Shown here: one piece after another, positions 1 through 7,150 of the stretch
How positions within the stretch are numbered: the stretch's first letter is position 1
How the letters are laid out: every line of letters starts with the position of its first letter
DNA from: Prauserella flavalba
Lineage (GTDB): Bacteria > Actinomycetota > Actinomycetes > Mycobacteriales > Pseudonocardiaceae
NCBI RefSeq assembly: GCF_003202235.1
Contig: NZ_MASU01000014.1
Coordinates: 1 to 64,000, forward strand
Length of the DNA: 64,000 nucleotides
Direction of reading: 5' to 3'
Position numbers and translations under genes: made by a program
Notes under the pieces: model-generated
What the model was told of the DNA's origin: nothing
The model's database searches: none
The model's input: only the letters and a program-made list of their open reading frames with translations

Positions 1-5
1 TCGGG

Positions 6-1760
6 CGGGGCCTGTCAAGTGCTCCGCAGGTGTGTTGCGCGGCGAGGTGATCGAGGCTTCTGGTAAGGCAGGGATCGACCAAGATCATCCTGCTGCGAGA
101 GGTCCCGTTGCGCGATCAGTGTGCCCTTTCTTCGTCCCGGCTCACCGGGGAGGATGCCCGATTCCGGATGGCGCCGGGGCATCTGGGCGAGTTGACTCGT
201 TACCTCCCCGTGGAGCTCGTCGACGCCGTGTTGGCCGAAACCCGAACCGTGGAGCGGAGACTGCGGTGCCTGCCGTCTCGGGTCGGGGTGTACTTCGTCT
301 TGGCGCTCACGCTGTTCCCGTCGTTGGGGTACTCGCGGGTGTGGGACAAGCTGACCGCCGGGCTGCGGAGTTATGTCCGCCTCTGCCCGAGTGAGAAGGC
401 TCTTCGTGACCTCCGTCGGCGGCTCGGGCCCGCGCCGTTCAAGGCCTTGTTCGAGATCGTGGCTGGTCCTCTGGCGCAACCGACCACGGCAGGGGTGTGC
501 TACCGGCGCTGGCGGACCGTCGCCTTCGATGGCTGCAGCGCGGTGAAGGTCCCCGACTGCGAGCGCAACCGCGCCTGGCTGGGGAGGATCCAGGCGCGGC
601 TGGGTTGGGCGGGCTATCCCATGCTTCGGCTGATGACATTGTGCGAGACAGGGACGCGCGGCGTGCTCGGCGCCGCGTTCGGACCGATCAGCCAGTACGA
701 AACCGGGTATGCACGCCAGTTGCTGCCGCTATTGGACGCGACCATGCTCGTACTAGCCGACAGAGGCTTCGACGCCGACGACTTCCTCGCCGACACCGCC
801 GCGACTGGCGCCCAGCTCCTTATCCGTGTGACCGCCCGACGCCGGCCGGCGATCCTTGCCGCACTACCCGATGGTTCCTACCTGACCCGGTTGGGCCGCT
901 TGAAGCTCCGCGTCATCGACGCGGAGATCACGATGACTGCGAGCAGCGGTGAACGGGTTGTGGAGCACTACCGGATCGCCACCACGCTGCTGGACTGCCG
1001 TCGTGACCCCGCCGAGACGCTGGTGCGGCTCTACCACGAACGGTGGGAGGTCGAGTCCGCCTTCTACGCCCTGCGGCACACCCTGCTGCGCGGAACCGTA
1101 CTGCGGTCACACGATCCCATCGGTCTCGAGCAAGAACTGTGGGCCCAGCTCACCGTCTACCAGCTCCTACGCACGGCCATGGTCGACGCGGTGGAGTCCC
1201 GGCCAGGCTCCGATCCCGACCGCGCCAGCTTCACCATCGCTCTGGAGGCCGCGCGAGATCAGCTAACCCTTGCCGCGCCGGCACAAGACGCCGCGCGCGA
1301 CGCACTGATCGGTGTCGTCGGCACCGCGATCCTGGCCGGTCTGTTGCCTCCTCGACGTCGCCGCACCAGCGCCCGAGCGGTCAAGGCAGGTCGCACCCGC
1401 TATCCCGTCAAACCGGATGAGCGTCGTCCCCGCCGCAGTCGCCCGATCACGAGCCTGGTCCTCATAGTCCGGCCCGCTCCTACCAGCCCACCGTCGACCA
1501 GATCAGACGACCCCGTAGATCGCCGCAAGGCTGTCCGCGGGACCAGGCCGATGGGCGCAGGGCACCGCAACCGCGTCTTCCACCTGATGTCCCGTCAGCC
1601 GGACCGTGTCTGGCGCCCGATCGAAGTCGCCGCGCACCTGGACGTCCCGAACATCGCGACGCAGATGAACCAATGGGCCACCGAAGGCGTGCTCCGCAAA
1701 GTCGGCTACGGCAAATACACCCTGGCCGACGAATGGAAAACAGCCCATTGACAGGCCCCG
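6..1760 (+). mobile_element. IS4-family insertion sequence, apparently complete
   Basis: A 13-bp perfect terminal inverted repeat is visible: CGGGGCCTGTCAA at 6-18 and its complement at 1748-1760. Two bases further out the match continues imperfectly. One transposase gene fills the element, and its TGA stop (1749-1751) lies inside the right inverted repeat. The window starts only five bases before the left repeat, so no target-site duplication can be confirmed. The right end lies about 30 bp from the broken end of an IS256-family transposase, so this element, or a deletion linked to it, probably removed the other half of that IS. Confidence 0.85.
108..1751 (+). CDS. IS4-family transposase
   Basis: DDE transposase that moves the surrounding element. 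Counting from the TTG at 108 (547 residues), an IS4-type N-terminal domain occupies about residues 20-110. The catalytic acidic residues are D141 (VAFDGC), D218 (LADRGFD) and E316 within the IS4 signature Y309-x2-R312-x3-E316, with R in place of the usual lysine seven residues later. The C-terminal 100 residues look like an added winged-helix segment (around RPIEVAAHLDV). The start is uncertain: TTG at 108 or ATG at 168, the latter still upstream of the conserved domain. The reading frame is intact and the ends are present, so the copy may be active. Confidence 0.85.
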   Translation: MRDQCALSSSRLTGEDARFRMAPGHLGELTRYLPVELVDAVLAETRTVERRLRCLPSRVGVYFVLALTLFPSLGYSRVWDKLTAGLRSYVRLCPSEKALRDLRRRLGPAPFKALFEIVAGPLAQPTTAGVCYRRWRTVAFDGCSAVKVPDCERNRAWLGRIQARLGWAGYPMLRLMTLCETGTRGVLGAAFGPISQYETGYARQLLPLLDATMLVLADRGFDADDFLADTAATGAQLLIRVTARRRPAILAALPDGSYLTRLGRLKLRVIDAEITMTASSGERVVEHYRIATTLLDCRRDPAETLVRLYHERWEVESAFYALRHTLLRGTVLRSHDPIGLEQELWAQLTVYQLLRTAMVDAVESRPGSDPDRASFTIALEAARDQLTLAAPAQDAARDALIGVVGTAILAGLLPPRRRRTSARAVKAGRTRYPVKPDERRPRRSRPITSLVLIVRPAPTSPPSTRSDDPVDRRKAVRGTRPMGAGHRNRVFHLMSRQPDRVWRPIEVAAHLDVPNIATQMNQWATEGVLRKVGYGKYTLADEWKTAH

Positions 1761-1767
1761 TCCCGGC

Positions 1768-2532
1768 TTAACTTCGTGGCCTTGCTCGGACGCCGCGGTT
1801 TTTCAGGTCGACCAGGACGCTCATCCAGAACTTCGCGCCCTCGCCGCCGGTACCGGCCCACAGCCCCAGGACGTCCCTGCGGCCGTCGACGGTGACCCCG
1901 ATGGCCGCGTAGAAGGGCCGGTTCGCGACCTGGCCGTCACGAACCTTGACCACGATGGCGTCCACGAACACCGCCGCGTACACCGACTCCAAGGGCCGTG
2001 AGGCCCAGTCCTGCATCTCGGCGATCACCTTGTCGGTGATCCGGGAGATCGTTTCTTTGCTCACCGAGGCCCCGTAGATTTCCGAGAAATGAGCCGAGAT
2101 CTCCCCAGTTGTCATGCCCTTCGCGTACAGCGACAGCACGACCTCGTCCACGTCCCGCAGGCGACGCTGGCGCTTCTTGACGATCGTTGGCTCGAATGTG
2201 GATTCCCGGTCACGTGGAACGTCGATCTCGACCTCGCCGACAGCATCCGAAACCACGGTCTTCTTCCGCGTTCCGTTCCGAATATTTGTGGACTCCCGAT
2301 CCGAATCGACACGGTTCTTCTCGTGTCCGAGGTGGTCGGTCATCTCCTCGTTCAGCGCTGTTTCCAGCACGTTCTTCGTGAAGAGTTTCAACAGCCCGTC
2401 CGGGCCGGTCAGCTCCAGCCCACGGTGCCGCGCCTCGGCCACCATCGCCGCCGCAGCGGCCTGCTCCGGCGACAACCCGGATTCCGACTTCCTGATCTCC
2501 TTCTCTGCGCCCACGGCGTCAGATGCCATCAC
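1768..2532 (-). pseudogene. IS256-family transposase, 3' half missing
   Basis: The 254-residue open frame matches the N-terminal portion of IS256/mutator transposases, which are normally about 400 residues. The N-terminal half carries the LFTKNVLETALNEEMTDHLG motif, the RNGTRKKTV segment and the first catalytic aspartate in FVDAIVVKV. Homology stops after VDLKNRGV; the last few residues (RARPRS) are read-through into unrelated sequence. The second catalytic D and the E are absent, so the protein cannot be an active transposase. The IS4-family element begins about 30 bp beyond the break. Confidence 0.85.
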
Positions 2533-2579
2533 TCACAGTGCCCATCCCGCCGGACCTCAGCCCGGCGTGTCGGGCCAGA

Positions 2580-2602
2580 AACACCGTTCACGACACAGTC
2601 CC
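2580..2602 (-). repeat. Surviving terminal inverted repeat of the IS256-family remnant
   Basis: Read on the minus strand this end starts GGGACTGTGTCGTGAACGG, the usual look of an actinobacterial IS256-family terminus. The base after it (2603) is the first base of a tyrosine codon in an excisionase-like frame, so the element's outer boundary is at 2602/2603. The opposite end is missing, so the target duplication (likely beginning TACCTCGG) cannot be verified. Confidence 0.65.
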
Positions 2603-2746
2603 TACCTCGGCGTGCCGGTCAAGACGCTGTACGACTGGCGCACCAAAGGCTACGGCCCCGAGGGCAAACGAGTCGGCAAGTACGTGCCATACAAGCCAGA
2701 CGACGTGATCGCCTGGTTCGAATCGCTGGACGATCACGCAGCTTGA
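2603..2746 (+). pseudogene. Excisionase-like helix-turn-helix protein, 5' end lost to IS256
   Basis: The 47-residue remnant begins YLGVPVKTLYDWRTKGYGP and ends IAWFESLDDHAA. This is the MerR/Xis-type helix-turn-helix of small DNA-binding proteins encoded just upstream of actinobacterial integrases: a recognition helix followed by a wing with a KYVPYKPDDV turn. The start codon and first helix are missing because the IS256 remnant begins at the preceding base. The frame stays open upstream, but those residues belong to the IS antisense strand. It sits 11 bp before the integrase start, consistent with a former xis-int pair. Confidence 0.75.
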
Positions 2747-3454
2747 CAGGAGCGAAGATGGCACGACCACCAACGCCGGTCGGCACCTACGGGGTGATCC
2801 GGACGAAGCGGATCGCCACGAAGACGTGGGAGGCCACGGCCCGGTTCCGTATGGCTGATGGCCGGTTGAAGCGGGTCGGCCGAACGGGCCCGAGCAAGGC
2901 AGCCGCCGAGTCACGGTTGAAGGAGGCCATGGCCGAGCTGTCCGCCGAGGTACGCAGCGACGAGCTGTCCGGCGACACGCGCATGGCGAAAGTGGCCGAC
3001 CTGTGGGTCAAGGAGTTGTTGCGGGAAGAGGCATTGGGCGATCGCTCGCCCAACACGGTGCGCCTGTACCGGGGGCAGCTGCGCAACTGGGTACTCCCCC
3101 ACCTCCGCGAACTGCAAGCACGTGAGGTCACCGTATCGACCTGCGACCGGCTAGTGAAGAAGGTGCACGACGCGACCAGCTATGACAACGCGAAGAGCGT
3201 CCGTGCCGTGCTCACGGGTCTGTGGCCTATGCTGTGCGTCATGGGGCGATGACCGTCAACCCGGCGCGGTCCATCGGTCGGCTGGCTCGGGGAGAGCAAA
3301 AGGAGGTCGCAGCGCTCGACCTGGCACAGCGGTCGGATCTCCTCACCAGGCTGGAGACGCTGGCGCAGAAGAAGCAGACCGACAGCAGGGGACGAAGGCT
3401 CGGCGTTCGAGTTCATGAGCTTGGCCCTGTTCGTCGGACACATCGGGTGTGGGG

Positions 3455-4315
3455 TCAGTGGTGTTGGTCTGACTCCGTGTGCAGGGCTTCAAACGTGACG
3501 GGGCTGTGCATTCCGATGCGGGAGTGTCTCCGTTTCGGGTTATACCAGAATTCTATCCATTCGAAGATTGCGTTGGCAAGTTCCTCGCGGGTTTTCCACT
3601 GTTTAGCGTCGAGGAGTTCGAGTTGCAGGGTGCCCCAGAAGGATTCCATCATGGAATTGTCGTAGCAGTCTCCGACGGTGCCCATCGAGGCGAGCAGGCC
3701 GGCGGCCCGGAGTCGCTGGCCGAACGCCCAGGAGGTGTATTGCGCGCCGTGGTCGGAATGTAGGATTGTTGTCCCGGTTTCGGGGTTTCGGCGCAGGATG
3801 GCCATGCCGAGGGCGTCGGTGACCAGTTCGGAGCGCATGTGGTCGGCGATCGACCAGCCGATGATGAGGCGGGAATAGGAGTCCATCACCGCGGCGCAGT
3901 ACACCTTCCCGTCGCCGGTGGGGTGCTCGGTGATGTCGGTGATCCACAGGCGGTTGGGCTCCTCGACGGCGAAGTTGCGATTGACCAGGTCGGTGGCTGG
4001 ATCTGCGGCGGGGTCGCGCACGGTGCAGCCACGCCGGCGGCGCCGGTAGAGGCCCTGGATGCCGGCCTGTCGCATGAGTCGTGCGACCCGTTTGTGGTTG
4101 ACCGGCAGGCCCAGCCCGAGCGTGAGTTCGGCGTGCACCCGCGGCCAACCGTAGGTGCCGCGGGACTCGGCGTGAATCTGGCGGATGTGCTTGAGTAACA
4201 ATTCGTTCTCCTCGTCACGGGCCGAGGGCGGCCGGGTGGACCACTCGTAATAGCCGGAACGGGAAACCTTCAACACCCGGCAGGCCACCGCGACGTCAAT
4301 ACCGTCGTCGGCCAA
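3455..4315 (-). CDS. IS3-family transposase, OrfB (DDE integrase domain)
   Basis: Catalytic half of the IS3 transposase. It has the HTH_21-like N-terminal segment (SRSGYYEW, RGTYGWPRVHAEL) followed by an rve integrase core with D in WITDITE, D in LHSDHGAQYTS and E in NSMMESFWGTL. The frame stays open upstream of 4315, through KHTPKVIYPLVREL, to the frameshift site inside the end of orfA. The functional product is therefore most likely an OrfAB fusion rather than a protein starting at 4315. All three catalytic residues are present and no disabling change is visible. Confidence 0.9.
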   Translation of the reverse strand: MADDGIDVAVACRVLKVSRSGYYEWSTRPPSARDEENELLLKHIRQIHAESRGTYGWPRVHAELTLGLGLPVNHKRVARLMRQAGIQGLYRRRRRGCTVRDPAADPATDLVNRNFAVEEPNRLWITDITEHPTGDGKVYCAAVMDSYSRLIIGWSIADHMRSELVTDALGMAILRRNPETGTTILHSDHGAQYTSWAFGQRLRAAGLLASMGTVGDCYDNSMMESFWGTLQLELLDAKQWKTREELANAIFEWIEFWYNPKRRHSRIGMHSPVTFEALHTESDQHH

Positions 4316-4335
4316 CTCACGGACCAGCGGGTAGA

Positions 4336-4626
4336 TTACTTTGGGAGTATGTTTTCCCGGGCGAAATAGGCCGCTGCTCGTTTAAGGATCTCGTTTTCCA
4401 GCTCGAGCTGCCGGTTCTTTTTACGCAGCTCGGCCAGTTCCTTCTTCTCCGCACTGGTCAGCCGCGCCGAGTCACCGTCCTCATCGGCGTCCGCCTGGGC
4501 CATCCAGTTCCGCAGACACGACTCGCTGATGCCCAGGTCCTTGGCCAGCGCGGCGACCGGTTTGTCGCCCAGACGAGCCAACTCGACGGCACGCTGACGA
4601 AACTCAGGCGGGTGTGGTGCAGGCAC
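4336..4626 (-). CDS. IS3-family transposase, OrfA (helix-turn-helix and leucine zipper)
   Basis: A 96-residue DNA-binding subunit. The N-terminal helix-turn-helix (EFRQRAVELARLGDKPVAAL, LGISESCLRNWM) recognises the IS ends. A C-terminal coiled coil (ELAELRKKNRQLELENEILK) mediates multimerisation, as is normal for this family. The gene ends in TAA at 4336-4338 directly after a slippery heptamer, so some ribosomes should continue into orfB. Confidence 0.9.
   Translation of the reverse strand: MPAPHPPEFRQRAVELARLGDKPVAALAKDLGISESCLRNWMAQADADEDGDSARLTSAEKKELAELRKKNRQLELENEILKRAAAYFARENILPK
4339..4345 (-). other. Programmed -1 ribosomal frameshift heptamer between orfA and orfB
   Basis: On the minus strand the last codons of orfA read C CCA AAG followed at once by TAA. 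C-CCA-AAG fits the X-XXY-YYZ slippery heptamer. Slipping back one base gives CCC AAA, which is the frame that leads into orfB. The placement right against the stop codon is what IS3 elements use to make the OrfAB fusion. The call rests on sequence pattern only. Confidence 0.7.
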
Positions 4627-5280
4627 CGCAACATCCTCCCTGGTGACCGACGGTCACCTCAGGTCAGGTGTCCGGGCCACGGGGCCAAGCTCATTCACGT
4701 GTGGCTCGATCTGCCGGACATCGTGCGCACCATGCTCGCAACCGGCGTGCGGCTCGGTGAGCTGCTAGCGCTGGCTGGCGATGACGTGGACCCCGCTCAG
4801 CGGCTCGTGCACGTGGATCACCACATCGTGCGAGTGAAGGGTGTCGGTCTCGTGCGGGTCGCCAAGCGCAAGGGCAAGCGGGCAGGCCTGACGTTGCAGG
4901 TTCCGGAGTGGTCGGTACCGATGCTGCGGCGGCGCAAGCTCGCCTCGGGCGGCGGCCCACTGTTCCCCTCGGCGAACGGCGAGTGGCTGGACCCGAGCAA
5001 TGTGATTCACCGCATTCAGGAAGCGTTCGCGGCCGTCGGGTACGGCTGGGTCACCTCCCACGTGTTCCGCAAGACGGTGGCGACCGTGCTCGACGAGGCG
5101 GGCCTGCCGCTGAGCGCGATCGCGGACCAGCTCGGCAACACGCAGAACGTGGCGGACAAGCGCTACCGTCGTCGGCGCGTCGCCAACAAGGCCTCGGCGG
5201 ACGCGCTGGAAGGCATGTTCACACAGGAAGCCGGAGCCTGAAAATGGCGGGTTTCTGGCGGGTTGGCGGTTCCTGGCCCC

Positions 5281-5314
5281 GCAAAACAAAGAACCCCAGG
5301 CCGCTGACCTGGGG
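5281..5314 (-). terminator. Rho-independent terminator of tRNA-Asn
   Basis: Downstream of the tRNA on the minus strand, CCCCAGG (5308-5314) pairs with CCTGGGG (5294-5300) across a 7-base loop. A T-rich tract, TTCTTTGTTTTG, follows. This classic stem plus T-run is unusual for this GC-rich genome and supports a monocistronic tRNA transcript. Confidence 0.75.
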
Positions 5315-5319
5315 TGAAG

Positions 5320-5392
<73 letters not shown>

Positions 5393-5552
5393 TCGCTGTC
5401 GTCGGCTGGATCGCTCCGGCCAACGGGTTAACACTCTAGCCCATGCCCGATCACCGCCTCGCACCACCCCCGCACCACGCGCCACGAGCGTTCCGCGCCC
5501 GGCTGCGGGACAATGAACCACCAGGTCGACAGCGACGAGGAGGCATCGAGAG

Positions 5553-5804
5553 ATGAAGACGTTCCTGCTTGGCGCAGCCGTGGGGTACGTCCTGGGCGCC
5601 CGTGCCGGGCGTGCGCGATACGAACAGATCGTGCGGACCTACCGCAAGATCGCCGACCACCCCGCCGTGCAGGGCGCCGCGGGCGTCGCCAGGGCGAAGG
5701 TCGGCGAGAAGGTCGGCGACAAGCTGCCCTTCGGCCAGCGGTCGCACACCCCACAGGGCACGAACGGGCAGTACACGACGGAGCCCAACGCCAGCCAGGC
5801 CTGA
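5553..5804 (+). CDS. Small conserved actinobacterial protein with N-terminal glycine-zipper-like helix (YtxH-like)
   Basis: An 83-residue protein. Residues 3-18 (TFLLGAAVGYVLGARAG) form a short hydrophobic, glycine-patterned helix. A basic amphipathic segment follows (RARYEQIVRTYRKI) and then a polar tail. This layout is common among small YtxH-like or membrane-peripheral actinobacterial proteins of unknown function. ATG 5553 is preceded by a GAGGAGG ribosome site. It is monocistronic, between the tRNA and a convergent methyltransferase gene, with a strong hairpin 5 bp after its stop. No enzymatic motif is visible. Confidence 0.75.
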   Translation: MKTFLLGAAVGYVLGARAGRARYEQIVRTYRKIADHPAVQGAAGVARAKVGEKVGDKLPFGQRSHTPQGTNGQYTTEPNASQA

Positions 5805-5808
5805 TCGG

Positions 5809-5837
5809 TGGGGGCGCCGGTCCGCCCGGCGCCCCCA
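5809..5837. terminator. Bidirectional hairpin between convergent genes
   Basis: A 12-bp perfect stem, TGGGGGCGCCGG paired with its complement at 5826-5837 around the loop TCCGC. It fills the gap between the small protein ending at 5804 and the methyltransferase ending at 5839. No T-run follows on either side, which is usual for GC-rich actinobacterial terminators. Confidence 0.65.
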
Positions 5838-5838
5838 G

Positions 5839-6603
5839 CTAGGGCACGCGCGCGACAGCGAACACGCGACGGAACGGGAACCACGTCGTGCCATCCGCGC
5901 GCGGCGGGTACGCCTCGTCCAGCAACGTCGCCAGCTGCGCCCGGAACGCCTCCCAGTCCGCATCCGGCAACGCCGCCCTCACCGGCCGCAGCGCGGTCCC
6001 GCTGATCCACTCCAGTACCGCGTTCTCGCCGGTCAGCCGCTGGTTGTAGGTGGTCTCCCACGCGTCGACCGCACAGCCGAGATCGGCGAAGAGGTCCGCG
6101 TACTGCCTCGGGGTGTCCACGGCGTCGTCCTCGCGCAGCACCACGCCCTCCAGCCGCTCGGCCCACTCGGGGCTCGCCGCGAGCCGCCTGGTGAGCGTGT
6201 GGGACGGGGCGTTCATGTTGCCGGGGACCTGCATCGCCAGCCACGCGCCCGGTGGCAGCTCCGCGACCCACCGCCGCAGCAGTTCCCGGTGCCCGGGCAC
6301 CCAGTGCAGCACGGCGTTGGTCACGACCACGTCCGTGTCGGGCGCAGGCGTCCACTCCGTCACGTCGCCCTCGCGCGCCGCCACGCCGGCCTCACGCGCG
6401 GCGGCGACCATCTCCGGCGAGCTGTCGATCGCCTCCACCACCGCGGCGGGCCAGCGCCGCGCGAGCGTCGCCGTCAGGTTGCCGGGGCCGCAGCCCAGGT
6501 CGACCACCCTGCGCGGGGCCTCCGCCTCCACGCGCGCCACCAGCTCGAAGAACGGCCGCGCGCGCAGGTCGCCGTAGTCGAGGTACTTCGCCGGATCCCA
6601 CAT
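5839..6603 (-). CDS. tam: Class I SAM-dependent methyltransferase, trans-aconitate 2-methyltransferase type
   Basis: A 254-residue soluble enzyme. It has the SAM-binding motif I VVDLGCGPGNLTATLA (about residues 33-48), the acidic residue after motif II (AIDSSPEM), motif III around EGDVTEW, and NAVLHWVPGHRELLRRW, which is characteristic of the Tam subfamily. Tam methylates trans-aconitate, an aconitase side-product; substrate specificity here is inferred from family resemblance. The start at ATG 6603 (MWDPAKYLDY) is chosen because the family begins W-[DN]-[PA]-x-x-Y and GGGAGG precedes it. The open frame continues upstream but without homology. Confidence 0.85.
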   Translation of the reverse strand: MWDPAKYLDYGDLRARPFFELVARVEAEAPRRVVDLGCGPGNLTATLARRWPAAVVEAIDSSPEMVAAAREAGVAAREGDVTEWTPAPDTDVVVTNAVLHWVPGHRELLRRWVAELPPGAWLAMQVPGNMNAPSHTLTRRLAASPEWAERLEGVVLREDDAVDTPRQYADLFADLGCAVDAWETTYNQRLTGENAVLEWISGTALRPVRAALPDADWEAFRAQLATLLDEAYPPRADGTTWFPFRRVFAVARVP

Positions 6604-6628
6604 ATCGCCTCCCAGTACGAGCGTACTG

Positions 6629-7150
6629 TTATGGCGCTCCACCCGCGAGCTTCGCGGCGGCCTCCTCCGCCATGCTCGCCAGTACGTCGGTGTCGGCACC
6701 CCGATCGGGCCGCACCTGGAGCACGGAGGTGTCGGTTCCGGGCACCTTGCGCACCACGAACCAGGCTCCACCACCGTCGAGCTCCTTGCGGTAACGCTGG
6801 CGGATGGAACCCTCCACGCGCTGACGCACGAGCTGCGGGATCTTGCCCGGCTTCGGCAGCACGTGCCGCACCGGCTCGCGGTCGGCCAGCAGCACGGCCC
6901 CGCCCGCGGTGCGCGCCTCGGTGGCCTCGGTCACCGTCAGCGCGTCGCCCTTCCACACGGCCTTGCTGATCAGGTGCCAGCCGATACGGCGCACGCCGGT
7001 GCCCTCCGGCAGCCACAGCCCAAGCGCCGTCACGGCCACGTGCCCGCCCGTACCGCTGGGCGCGACCGCGAGCACGTGCTCGTCCTCGGCGAGCGCCTCC
7101 CGCAGCGCCTCCGGCAACGGCTCGCCGAACAGGCGGCTGAGCAGCCCCAT
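6629..7150 (-). CDS. Conserved actinobacterial protein of unknown function, coupled to dnaG
   Basis: A 173-residue soluble protein beginning MGLLSRLFGEPLPEAL. The middle (HVAVTALGLWLPEG, RIGWHLISKAVWKGDALTV) reads as a beta-rich, PH-like fold with a conserved tryptophan pair. The C-terminal part is charged (RQRVEGSIRQRYRKELDGGGAWFVVRK). I recognise the pattern as a widespread actinobacterial hypothetical but know no function. Its ATG shares a base with the TGA stop of dnaG, so it is translationally coupled to primase and probably in the same operon. Confidence 0.75.
   Translation of the reverse strand: MGLLSRLFGEPLPEALREALAEDEHVLAVAPSGTGGHVAVTALGLWLPEGTGVRRIGWHLISKAVWKGDALTVTEATEARTAGGAVLLADREPVRHVLPKPGKIPQLVRQRVEGSIRQRYRKELDGGGAWFVVRKVPGTDTSVLQVRPDRGADTDVLASMAEEAAAKLAGGAP

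Larger units (their letters stand above)
3416..4693 (-). mobile_element. Complete IS3-family element inserted in the integrase gene
   Basis: The ends form a 26-bp imperfect inverted repeat (21 of 26 matching): TGAGCTTGGCCC and following bases at 3416-3441 against the complement of 4668-4693. A 4-bp target duplication TTCA flanks it at 3412-3415 and 4694-4697. Two consecutive genes, orfA and orfB, run on the minus strand and are joined by a -1 frameshift signal. All hallmarks of a recent, intact IS3-family copy are present. Confidence 0.92.
2758..5241 (+). pseudogene. Phage-type tyrosine integrase, frameshifted and interrupted by an IS3 element
   Basis: Site-specific recombinase of an integrative element. 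ATG 2758 has an AGGAG ribosome site at 2748-2752. The first part encodes the arm-binding and core-binding domains (VADLWVKELLREE, SPNTVRLYRGQLRNWVLP). Near 3221-3225 a single missing base moves the frame; the correct continuation reads AYAVRHGAMTVNPARS in the third frame. At 3415/3416 an IS3 element interrupts it. The catalytic domain resumes at 4698 with ATGVRLGELLAL (first Arg), SHVFRKT (His-x-x-Arg) and KRYRRRR (nucleophile Tyr), ending at 5241. Removing the IS and one TTCA copy rejoins the parts in frame (RVH-VWLDLPDIVRTML). It lies 79 bp from the 3' end of tRNA-Asn, the expected place for an integrase that used that tRNA as attachment site. Confidence 0.88.

Noticed and set aside
1-1766. 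Target-site duplication of the IS4-family element
   Set aside because: Five bases before the left end (TCGGG) and the bases after the right end (TCCCGG) do not match; the window edge and a likely deletion prevent a decision.
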